64,000 bases of DNA from the NCBI GenBank assembly GCA_050943935.1, contig JBMNQC010000007.1, positions 1 through 64,000 of the forward strand, written 5' to 3'. A model generated the notes under the pieces. It did not search any database. It was not told the DNA's origin and worked only from the letters and a program-made list of their open reading frames with translations. This document shows, piece after piece, positions 57,971 through 64,000 of this stretch. How positions within the stretch are numbered: position 1 is the first letter of the stretch; each line of letters begins with the position of its first letter. A program made the position numbers and the translations under genes. The DNA is from Heteroscillospira sp050943935. Lineage in GTDB: Bacteria; Bacillota; Clostridia; Oscillospirales; Oscillospiraceae.

Positions 57971-58771
57971 ATGAACGCTTCCAATACGGCCGTACGGCGG
58001 GAGCTTTTATATCTGCCGGCGGACGAGATACTGCCCAATCCCGTGCAGCCCCGGCGTTGCTTTGAGGAGGAGCCTCTGCGGGAACTGGCTGACTCCATAT
58101 CCGTACACGGCATATTGCAGCCTCTCACCGTCCGCTCAAGGCGCGGGAGATACGAGCTCATAGCCGGGGAGCGGCGGCTGCGGGCGGCCAAGCTGGCGGG
58201 GCTCAAGTCCGTGCCCTGCCTGGTGGTGGATGTGAGCACGGAGGAGTCCAGCCTGCTGGCCCTTGTGGAAAATTTGCAGCGCCGGGACCTGGATTTTATA
58301 GAAGAGGCCGAGGGCATAGCCCGCCTGACCCGCATCTTCGGCCTGAGCCGGGAGGAGACGGCCCAGAAGCTGGGCAAATCCCCCTCCGCCATCGCCAACA
58401 AGCTGCGCATTTTGAAGCTGCCCCCCGAGGTACTGGAGGGCCTGCGGCGTGAAAATCTCTCCGAGCGCCACGGCCGCGCCATGCTTCGTCTGCCGGACAG
58501 GGAGAGCCAGCTTGCCGCCTTTGAGCAGATAGTCCGCCGCAGACTGACCGTAGCCGGAACAGAGGCGATGATAGACCGCATGCTGGAGGAGAGGCAGCGC
58601 TCCGCCCGGAGAGCCAAGTTCATCCTCAAGGACGTGCGGGTGTTTCTCAACAGTCTCAACCGGGCCCTGGAGCTGATGCAGCGCGGCGGAATAGAGGCAA
58701 AGGTGGACAGGGAGGACAGGGAACAGGAGCTGCTGCTGACCATACGCATACCACGAAGCCGCACAGAGTGA
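57971..58771 (+). CDS. ParB/Noc-like chromosome partition or nucleoid occlusion protein
   Basis: A 266-residue ParB-family CTPase/DNA-binding protein. The N-terminal domain has LPNPVQPRRCFEEEPLRELADSI and the CTP/arginine motif GERRLRAAKLAG; the HTH is in LSREETAQKLGKSPSAIANKLRILKLP. The centre and C-terminus fit Noc-type proteins of Clostridia better than Spo0J, but this is not certain. GGAGGG precedes ATG 57971. No ParA lies beside it. The next genes, rpsF-ssb-rpsR, are typical origin-side neighbours. Confidence 0.87.
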   Translation: MNASNTAVRRELLYLPADEILPNPVQPRRCFEEEPLRELADSISVHGILQPLTVRSRRGRYELIAGERRLRAAKLAGLKSVPCLVVDVSTEESSLLALVENLQRRDLDFIEEAEGIARLTRIFGLSREETAQKLGKSPSAIANKLRILKLPPEVLEGLRRENLSERHGRAMLRLPDRESQLAAFEQIVRRRLTVAGTEAMIDRMLEERQRSARRAKFILKDVRVFLNSLNRALELMQRGGIEAKVDREDREQELLLTIRIPRSRTE

Positions 58772-58799
58772 AAAAATCTGATAAAACAAGGAAAAAACC

Positions 58800-58827
58800 T
58801 TGACATTGCGGTTAAAAAGTGTATAAT
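58800..58827 (+). promoter_or_regulatory. Promoter of rpsF-ssb-rpsR
   Basis: -35 TTGACA (58800-58805), 16-base spacer, -10 TATAAT (58822-58827). Confidence 0.85.
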
Positions 58828-58859
58828 AATTAAGCCTGTAAAACTGCACAGGCAGCCTT

Positions 58860-58880
58860 GCTCCCGCCGACAGCGGGGGC
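58860..58880 (+). promoter_or_regulatory. Candidate S6:S18 autoregulatory leader hairpin
   Basis: In the 5' leader of rpsF, an 8-base stem GCTCCCGC/GCGGGGGC with loop CGACA (one G-T pair). The S6:S18 complex is known to bind a hairpin in its own mRNA leader; the fit to that motif is plausible but unverified. Confidence 0.5.
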
Positions 58881-58906
58881 CATATAGTCCAAAAGGAGGT
58901 GCTCAA

Positions 58907-59203
58907 ATGGCAAAGGTAACTGAAAAGTACGAAGTGATGTATATCCTCAACCCCAACCTGGGCGAGGAGGAGACCGCATCCGTCGTCGAAAAGTTCAAGG
59001 CACTTGTCGAGCAGCACGGAACTCTCGATGAAATGGAGGAGATGGGTAAGCGCAAGCTCGCTTACGAAATCGACGACATGACCGAGGGCTACTATGTGCT
59101 CGTCAAGTTCACCAGTGACCCCGCATTCCCCGCCGAGCTGGACCGTGTTCTCGGTATCACCGACGGCGTTATGCGTTCCCTCATCACTCTCAGAGCTGAG
59201 TAA
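58907..59203 (+). CDS. rpsF: 30S ribosomal protein S6
   Basis: A 98-residue S6 (KYEVMYILNPNLGEEETASVVEKFKALVEQHG, GKRKLAYEIDDMTEGYYVLVKF). It binds S18 and 16S rRNA in the platform. AAAGGAGGT lies upstream. First gene of the conserved rpsF-ssb-rpsR operon. Confidence 0.97.
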   Translation: MAKVTEKYEVMYILNPNLGEEETASVVEKFKALVEQHGTLDEMEEMGKRKLAYEIDDMTEGYYVLVKFTSDPAFPAELDRVLGITDGVMRSLITLRAE

Positions 59204-59217
59204 GGGAGGGCAGAGGA

Positions 59218-59703
59218 ATGCTCAATCACATCACCCTCATGGGACGGCTCACTCGGGACCCCGAGCTGCGCTACACCCAGTCGGGTACTCCTGTCGCGTC
59301 CTTCTCTCTGGCTGTTGACCGGGACTTCGGTTCCCGCGACGGCGGAGAAAGACAGACTGATTTCATCGACATTGTGGCATGGCGTCAGACCGCTGAGTTT
59401 GTCTCCAAGTATTTTGCCAAGGGCCGGATGGCTGTCGTCTGCGGACGGCTCCAGATACGCGACTGGCAGGACAGAGACGGCAACAAGCGCAGAAGCGCCG
59501 AGGTAGTGGCCGACAACGTGTATTTCGGCGACTCCAAACGCGACAACGGCGGTGACAGCAGCGCCCCGGCCTACAGCAGGCCCCAGGGCGGCGCGCCCTC
59601 TTATTCCGCCCCCTCCAATGCTCCGGCATACGGCGGCGGCTATGAGTCCGGCGGCTCTGCTTTTTCCGAGCTGGACGACGGCGACGGCGAACTGCCGTTC
59701 TGA
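59218..59703 (+). CDS. ssb: Single-stranded DNA-binding protein
   Basis: A 161-residue SSB with the OB-fold start MLNHITLMGRLTRDPELRYTQSGTPVASFSLAVDRDF, a Gly/Ser/Pro/Tyr-rich linker (about 108-145), and the acidic tip DGDGELPF that recruits partner proteins. It is 14 bases after rpsF. It protects ssDNA during replication and repair. Confidence 0.97.
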   Translation: MLNHITLMGRLTRDPELRYTQSGTPVASFSLAVDRDFGSRDGGERQTDFIDIVAWRQTAEFVSKYFAKGRMAVVCGRLQIRDWQDRDGNKRRSAEVVADNVYFGDSKRDNGGDSSAPAYSRPQGGAPSYSAPSNAPAYGGGYESGGSAFSELDDGDGELPF

Positions 59704-59745
59704 TTCCCTGAGTACAGGGACTAATATTATAAGGAGGATACAGCC

Positions 59746-59985
59746 TTGGCTTTCGATAGAGATCGCAATAAGAACCACAAGCGCCGCAAGGTGTGCCAGT
59801 TCTGCGCTGACAAGTGCCAGTCTATTGACTATAAGGACACCGCGAAGCTCCGCCGCTTCATGTCCGAGCGCAGCAAGATTCTGCCCCGCCGCACTACCGG
59901 TACTTGCGCTATGCATCAGCGTCAGCTCACTGAGGCCATCAAGAGAGCTCGTCAGATCGCTCTCCTGCCCTATGTGACCGACTAA
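59746..59985 (+). CDS. rpsR: 30S ribosomal protein S18
   Basis: A 79-residue S18 containing KVCQFCADKCQSIDYKDTAKLRRFMSERSKILPRRTTGTCAMHQRQLTEAIKRARQIALLPYV. Cys ligands in CxxC indicate a zinc-binding (C+) form. It starts with TTG at 59746, with AAGGAGG 8 bases upstream; no in-frame ATG is available. Confidence 0.96.
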   Translation: MAFDRDRNKNHKRRKVCQFCADKCQSIDYKDTAKLRRFMSERSKILPRRTTGTCAMHQRQLTEAIKRARQIALLPYVTD

Positions 59986-59995
59986 GCTTTTAATC

Positions 59996-60033
59996 AAACG
60001 CCCGTTTCATCAGAAACGGGCGTTTTTGTTTTT
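59996..60033 (+). terminator. Terminator after rpsR
   Basis: Stem AAACGCCCGTTTC/GAAACGGGCGTTT (59996-60025), then TTGTTTTT. Confidence 0.94.
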
Positions 60034-60404
60034 AAAGGCCTTCTTATCGGATTTAGTTGGGTGTGAGATACTACAATATTTCAATTGGACAAAAAGACTG
60101 AAATTGCAGGCAAATATTAGAAAATACTACAGGAGACAAAAGCAGATGGTTGTGATATATTACAAGGAGAGCACATACATATATCAATAATTATTTGCCG
60201 TCGGCAGCAAAAATGCCACCGCGCAAATTGCAGTTTATCGGCAAAATACACAAAAAACGCTATTGTATTTATCTGGTTAAACCGGGCAAAAGTAATTGAC
60301 AAAAATTAGACAATGGAGTATCCTGAAATTGTTAAAAAATTGTCACCCGCTGCATAGACAATTTTATTAAGGGGTAACATGAAGGACGAAAGGAGCACAC
60401 TCAA
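60034..60404. other. Non-coding region and leader upstream of metF
   Basis: An AT-rich stretch with a promoter at 60296-60324, a 9-base hairpin AAAATTGTC/GACAATTTT (60336-60365) in the leader, and a nine-codon upstream reading frame at 60379-60408. No known riboswitch consensus was recognised. Confidence 0.6.
60296..60324 (+). promoter_or_regulatory. Promoter of the metF-fhs-fchA operon
   Basis: -35 TTGACA (60296-60301), 17-base spacer, -10 TATCCT (60319-60324). Confidence 0.65.
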
Positions 60405-60408
60405 ATGA
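60379..60408 (+). CDS. Possible nine-residue leader peptide overlapping metF
   Basis: ATG 60379 is preceded by AAGGGG and encodes MKDERSTLK; its TGA overlaps the metF ATG as ATGA. It also covers the metF ribosome binding site (AAAGGAG). It could couple or attenuate metF translation. No direct sign of expression. Confidence 0.45.
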   Translation: MKDERSTLK

Positions 60409-61328
60409 AAGTCACCGAAATCATGGCTAAGCGCAATGCATTTTCTTTCGAAGTTTTCCCTCCTAAGACTGATGTTGGTATGGAGAAGCTCACCGGAGAA
60501 GGCGGCGTTCTGCAGCAGCTCTGCACGCTGAAGCCCGACTATATCTCCTGCACCTACGGCGCAGGCGGCACCAACGTTGGCAAGCAGGTTCCCGTGCTTG
60601 ACAGTATCAAGGCCGCGGGCACCACTCCTCTGGCCCACTTCACCTGCATCGGCAACACCCGCGAGGGCATGCGCGAGCAGCTGCAGAATTATCTGGATCA
60701 CGGCATTGATCACATACTGGCCCTCCGGGGCGACCTGCCCTTCGGCTGGTCCGGCACCGGCGGCGACCTGCACTATGCTACTGAGCTTGTCAAGTTCGTG
60801 CGCGACGAGTTCGGCGATAAGTTCACTATAGGCGTAGCCGGCTCTCCCGAGGGCCATATAGCCTGCCGCAGCATAGAGGCCGACATCTCCTTCCTGAAGC
60901 AGAAGCAGGATAACGGCGCCGACTACATTATGACTCAGCTGTGCTGGGATATGGACCAGTTCCGCTGGTGGCTGGACGCCATTCGCGACGCCGGCATCAC
61001 CATGCCCGTGGACGTGGGCATAATGCCTGTTCTTGACCAGGCAGCTACCATCAATATGGCTCTCAGCCGCAACGGCTGCGTTATGCCCAGAGCTCTGTGT
61101 GAAATTATCTCCAAGAACTGGATTTTCCCCAATCCTTTCGTAAAAGACCCCTTCGATGCGGACGTCGAGGGCAAAAAGGCCTCCTTCAAGGAAGCCGGCA
61201 TGGCATACACCATCAACCAGATTGACGAATACCGCGCCTGCGATATCGCCGGAATCCATCTGTACGCCCTCAATAAATTCGACGATGTGGCCCGCCTTGT
61301 ACGCGAGTCCGGCATCAAGGACCTGTAA
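60405..61328 (+). CDS. metF: Methylenetetrahydrofolate reductase
   Basis: A 307-residue FAD-dependent MetF reducing 5,10-methylene-THF to 5-methyl-THF. FSFEVFPPKTDVG (Glu catalytic), DYISCTYGAGG, HILALRGDLP and IGVAGSPEGH are family landmarks. In acetogens it serves the methyl branch; it also supports methionine synthesis. AAAGGAG lies 10 bases upstream. A hairpin (61332-61355) separates it from fhs. Confidence 0.95.
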   Translation: MKVTEIMAKRNAFSFEVFPPKTDVGMEKLTGEGGVLQQLCTLKPDYISCTYGAGGTNVGKQVPVLDSIKAAGTTPLAHFTCIGNTREGMREQLQNYLDHGIDHILALRGDLPFGWSGTGGDLHYATELVKFVRDEFGDKFTIGVAGSPEGHIACRSIEADISFLKQKQDNGADYIMTQLCWDMDQFRWWLDAIRDAGITMPVDVGIMPVLDQAATINMALSRNGCVMPRALCEIISKNWIFPNPFVKDPFDADVEGKKASFKEAGMAYTINQIDEYRACDIAGIHLYALNKFDDVARLVRESGIKDL

Positions 61329-61380
61329 AACGCCCGGCTGCCGCGCCCGCCGGGCTGTGAGCTGAATAGGAGGTAATATC

Positions 61381-63144
61381 ATGCTCGATCCTACTGTTTA
61401 TAAAGACTGGCAAATTGCTGAGGAGGCAGAAAAAAGTCTCCCCTCCGTTGAGTATTTCCGTGAGAAAATGGGCCTGCTGCCCGATGAGATAATCCCCTAC
61501 GGCCGCACCCCCAAGCTGGACTTCATGAAGATAATGAACCGCCTGAAGGATAAGCCCGACGGCAAGTTCATTGAAGTCACCGCCATAACCCCCACGCCTC
61601 TGGGCGAGGGCAAGAGCACCGTGTCCCTGGGCCTTATCGAGGGTCTGGGCAAGCTGGGAAAAAACGTGGGCGGCTGTCTGCGTCAGCCCTCCGGCGGCCC
61701 CACCATGAACGTAAAGGGCACCGCCGCCGGCGGCGGCAACGCCCTGCTCATCCCCATGACTGAGTTCTCCCTGGGCCTTACCGGCGATATAAATGACATT
61801 ATGAACGCCCACAACCTGGCTATGGTGGCCCTGAACGCCCGTATGCAGCATGAACGCAACTACGACGACAAGAAGCTGGAGGAAATAGGCCTCAAGCGCC
61901 TGGATATCGACCCCGAGCGCATAGAGATGGGCTGGGTGCTGGACTTCTGCGCCCAGGGTCTGCGCCACATCAAGATGGGTCTTGGCGAGGGCGACAAAAA
62001 CGGCTTCCCTATGGACAGCAAGTTCGGTATAGCAGTCGGAAGCGAGCTTATGGCAATTCTGGCCGTATCCAAGGACCTGAAGGATCTGCGTGAGCGCATA
62101 GGCAAGATAGTAGTTGCCTACAACAAGAAGGGTGAGCCTGTCACCACAGAGGACCTGGAGGTTGCCGGCGCCATGACCGCCTGGATGCGCAACACCATTA
62201 ACCCCACCCTGTGCTACACCGTGGAGCATCAGCCCTGTCTGGTGCACGCCGGTCCCTTCGCCAACATCGCCATAGGGCAAAGCTCCATAATCGGCGACCG
62301 TCTGGCCCTGAAGCTCTTTGACTACCATGTCACCGAGTCCGGCTTCGCCGCCGATATCGGCTTTGAAAAGTTCTGGAACGTCAAGTGCCGCCTGAGCGGC
62401 CTGAAGCCCCATGTCTCCGTTGTGGTGGCCACCATCCGCGCCCTCAAGATGCACGGCGGCGGTCCCCAGGTGTTCCCCGGACGTCCCCTGCCCGAGGAGT
62501 ACACCAAGGAGAATCTGGCGCTGCTGGAGCGCGGCTGCGCCAACCTCTTCCACCATGTGGACAATGTAAAAAAGAGCGGCATAAAGCCCGTAGTGTGCAT
62601 AAACCGCTTCTATACCGATACCGACGCCGAGGTGGCGCTCATCCGCCGTCTGTGCGCCGAGCAGGGCGTACGCTGCGCCCTCAGCGAGCACTGGCAGTAT
62701 GGCGGCGAGGGCGCTCTTGAGCTGGCCCAGGCCGTTGTGGAGGCCTGCGACGAGCCTCAGGAGGACATCCGCTTCCTGTATGACCTCAACACCCCCCTGC
62801 GTCAGCGTGTTGAGCTTATCGCAAAGGAGGTCTACGGCGCGGACGGCGTGGATTGGGCGCCTCTGGCTCTTGAAAAGGCCGAGAGATTCGAGTCCGACCC
62901 CAAGTACGCCGACTACTGCACCATGATGGTAAAGACCCACCTGTCCCTCAGCCATGACCCCGCACTCAAGGGCGTGCCCAAGGGCTGGCGTCTGCCCATC
63001 CGCGACATTCTGGAGTACGGCGGCGCAAAGTTCCTGTGCCCCATGGCCGGAACCATCAGCATGATGCCCGGCACCGGCTCCAACCCCGCCTACCGCCGTG
63101 TTGATATAGACACCGAGACCGGCGAGGTCAGCGGCCTGTTCTAA
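61381..63144 (+). CDS. fhs: Formate-tetrahydrofolate ligase
   Basis: A 587-residue formyltetrahydrofolate synthetase joining formate to THF with ATP. The P-loop-like TPTPLGEGKSTVSLGL (about 71-86), CLRQPSGGPTMNVKGTAAGGG, and C-terminal MAGTISMMPGTGSNPAYRRVDID are conserved. AGGAGG lies 8 bases before the ATG. It is slightly longer than the typical 555 residues. It provides formyl groups for purines or for the Wood-Ljungdahl methyl branch. Confidence 0.97.
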   Translation: MLDPTVYKDWQIAEEAEKSLPSVEYFREKMGLLPDEIIPYGRTPKLDFMKIMNRLKDKPDGKFIEVTAITPTPLGEGKSTVSLGLIEGLGKLGKNVGGCLRQPSGGPTMNVKGTAAGGGNALLIPMTEFSLGLTGDINDIMNAHNLAMVALNARMQHERNYDDKKLEEIGLKRLDIDPERIEMGWVLDFCAQGLRHIKMGLGEGDKNGFPMDSKFGIAVGSELMAILAVSKDLKDLRERIGKIVVAYNKKGEPVTTEDLEVAGAMTAWMRNTINPTLCYTVEHQPCLVHAGPFANIAIGQSSIIGDRLALKLFDYHVTESGFAADIGFEKFWNVKCRLSGLKPHVSVVVATIRALKMHGGGPQVFPGRPLPEEYTKENLALLERGCANLFHHVDNVKKSGIKPVVCINRFYTDTDAEVALIRRLCAEQGVRCALSEHWQYGGEGALELAQAVVEACDEPQEDIRFLYDLNTPLRQRVELIAKEVYGADGVDWAPLALEKAERFESDPKYADYCTMMVKTHLSLSHDPALKGVPKGWRLPIRDILEYGGAKFLCPMAGTISMMPGTGSNPAYRRVDIDTETGEVSGLF

Positions 63145-63204
63145 AAACCAATACGCCTCCCCCTCCTGACAGGGGGGGAGGCGGCATAAGCAAGAGGATT
63201 TATC

Positions 63205-63831
63205 ATGGATTTTGCAAAAAACAGCTGCACCGAATTTGTAGAGGTCCTGGCCTCAAAGGCGCCCGTGCCCGGCGGCGGAGGAGCCGCGGCTCTGGTTGGC
63301 GCCATAGGCACGGCCCTGGGCAACATGGTCGGCTCCCTCACCGTGGGCAAGAAGAAGTTTGCCGATATTGAGGAGGAGATGTACGCCCTGAAAGGCCGCT
63401 GCGACGGCCTGCAGAAGGACCTGCTGGGCCTTATCGCCCGGGACGCCCAGGTGTTCGAGCCTCTCTCCCGCGCCTACGGCCTGCCCAAGGACACCCAGGA
63501 GCAGCGGGAGTATAAGGCCAAGGTCATGGAGGAGGCAACTCTCCTGGCCTGCAGCGTGCCCATGGAGATAATGGAGAAATGCTGCGAGGCCATAGACATC
63601 ATAGCCGTGTTCGCGGAAAAGGGCAGCCGTCTGGCCGTGTCCGACGCGGGCTGCGGCGCCGCCTGCTGCAAGGCGGCTCTCCAGAGCGCCAGCCTGAACG
63701 TGTTTATAAACACCAAGAGCATGGCCGACAGGGAAAAGGCCGAAGCGCTCAATGCAAAGGCCAACACCATGCTGGATACCTATTGCCCCCGCGCCGACGA
63801 AATTTTCGCCCGGGTGCGCGCAAATTTTTGA
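63205..63831 (+). CDS. fchA: Cyclodeaminase/cyclohydrolase family protein (FchA-like)
   Basis: A 208-residue methenyl-THF cyclohydrolase/formiminotransferase-cyclodeaminase family protein. VLASKAPVPGGGGAAALVGAIGTALGNMVGSLTVGKKKF is the folate-binding signature, with the C-terminal helical region following. It would convert formyl-THF to methenyl-THF or open it. It lies between fhs and folD, as in Clostridial C1 operons. A 10-base hairpin (63154-63183) lies before it. Confidence 0.92.
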   Translation: MDFAKNSCTEFVEVLASKAPVPGGGGAAALVGAIGTALGNMVGSLTVGKKKFADIEEEMYALKGRCDGLQKDLLGLIARDAQVFEPLSRAYGLPKDTQEQREYKAKVMEEATLLACSVPMEIMEKCCEAIDIIAVFAEKGSRLAVSDAGCGAACCKAALQSASLNVFINTKSMADREKAEALNAKANTMLDTYCPRADEIFARVRANF

Positions 63832-63850
63832 CGATTTGAAACAAATAAGA

Positions 63851-63881
63851 GCTGCGGTATGACGCTTTGACATGCCGCAGC
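63851..63881 (+). terminator. Hairpin between fchA and folD
   Basis: GCTGCGGTATG/CATGCCGCAGC arms with one G-T pair. No T run. It may limit readthrough into folD. Confidence 0.55.
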
Positions 63882-63895
63882 CTTACGCGTATAAT
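63867..63895 (+). promoter_or_regulatory. Promoter-like element before folD
   Basis: TTGACA (63867-63872), 17-base spacer, TATAAT (63890-63895), a full consensus match. The predicted start would fall inside the folD ribosome binding site. Confidence 0.5.
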
Positions 63896-63909
63896 ACAGG
63901 AGGTTGTTT

Positions 63910-64000
63910 ATGGCAAAACTGTTTAAGGGCGCCGAGGTCAACGCAGAGCTCAACGCCCGCATACAGGCGGATGTTGAGGCCCTGAAGGCCCGGGGCGTGT
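63910..64000 (+). CDS. folD: FolD methylenetetrahydrofolate dehydrogenase/cyclohydrolase (5' part)
   Basis: The first 30 codons of a FolD-like protein (MAKLFKGAEVNAELNARIQADVEALKARGV), cut by the window end. The start resembles FolD N-termini and the gene context (metF-fhs-fchA) supports it. AGGAGG lies 6 bases upstream of ATG 63910. Confidence 0.8.
   Translation, partial: MAKLFKGAEVNAELNARIQADVEALKARGV

Noticed and set aside
60034..60404. Possible SAM or tetrahydrofolate riboswitch upstream of metF
   Set aside because: I could not find the conserved core of either class, and the predicted transcription start leaves only about 75 bases of leader.

Overview
The window reads as a chromosomal segment of a GC-rich, probably gut-associated anaerobic Firmicute of the Clostridia (Oscillospiraceae-like; this is inference from content). 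Evidence: strong AGGAGG-type ribosome binding sites, sigma-A promoters with 16-18 base spacers, S-layer homology (SLH) domain surface proteins, a choloylglycine-hydrolase family enzyme, archaeal/eukaryotic-type ProS, FeoA-FeoA-FeoB with the FeoB-associated Cys-rich peptide, and a folate one-carbon (Wood-Ljungdahl methyl branch) operon. ATA isoleucine codons are common despite the high GC content. I saw no rRNA, tRNA, transposase, integrase, prophage or CRISPR array.

Layout. 1-7.1 kb: DUF378 membrane protein, XRE-family membrane regulator, Mbeg1-like lipase, a MATE efflux pump under a double TetR-type operator, an SLH + L,D-transpeptidase protein and dCMP deaminase. 7.1-7.9 kb: a non-coding stretch full of hairpins. 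7.9-13.7 kb: AGCS sodium:amino-acid symporter, cytosolic-type gamma-glutamyltransferase, and a divergent amino-acid ABC importer. 13.8-19.3 kb (minus strand): EamA and TSUP transporters, DUF554, and the ACT-protein/hom/lysC aspartate-pathway operon. 19.4-22.4 kb: AI-2E/YtvI-like permease, a TSUP carrier split into two half-size genes, and malic enzyme. 22.8-29.3 kb: a catabolic cassette with GntR regulator, amidase, TRAP transporter (DctP, DctQ with an in-frame TAG, DctM) and M20 peptidase. 29.3-35.7 kb: AzlCD, SpoU methyltransferase, HD hydrolase, GalU, SLH + GH18-like protein, YgjP-like metallopeptidase, DUF1653, and a frameshifted GIY-YIG gene. 35.7-40.1 kb (minus): a tripartite tricarboxylate transporter (TctC-TctB-TctA) with a second, patchily identical TctC. 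40.7-43 kb: XRE regulator and LepA. 43.3-46.3 kb: ferrous iron uptake (feo). 46.4-48 kb (minus): HAAS-domain membrane protein, a small membrane protein, and a small regulatory-like-fold protein. 48-53 kb: ProS, DUF554, RlmA-like methyltransferase, a lipoprotein, and a choloylglycine-hydrolase/penicillin V acylase-like enzyme. 53.2-57.9 kb: a membrane pseudokinase/C-type-lectin protein, then a MarR-controlled alcohol and aldehyde dehydrogenase operon. 57.9-60 kb: ParB/Noc-like protein and rpsF-ssb-rpsR, an arrangement usual near the origin. 60.4-64 kb: metF-fhs-fchA-folD, the last cut by the window edge.

How it fits together: the region is rich in import of small carboxylates, amino acids and amide-like compounds (AGCS, ABC, TRAP, TTT, TSUP, AzlCD), each beside enzymes that could process the cargo. 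It also carries surface proteins and folate C1 metabolism. The strongest candidates for something new are the kinase-C-lobe/TM/C-type-lectin protein, the amidase-TRAP-M20 cassette with its interrupted DctQ, the PVA-like Tyr79 in the choloylglycine hydrolase homologue, the mosaic duplicate TctC, and the hairpin-dense intergenic element.
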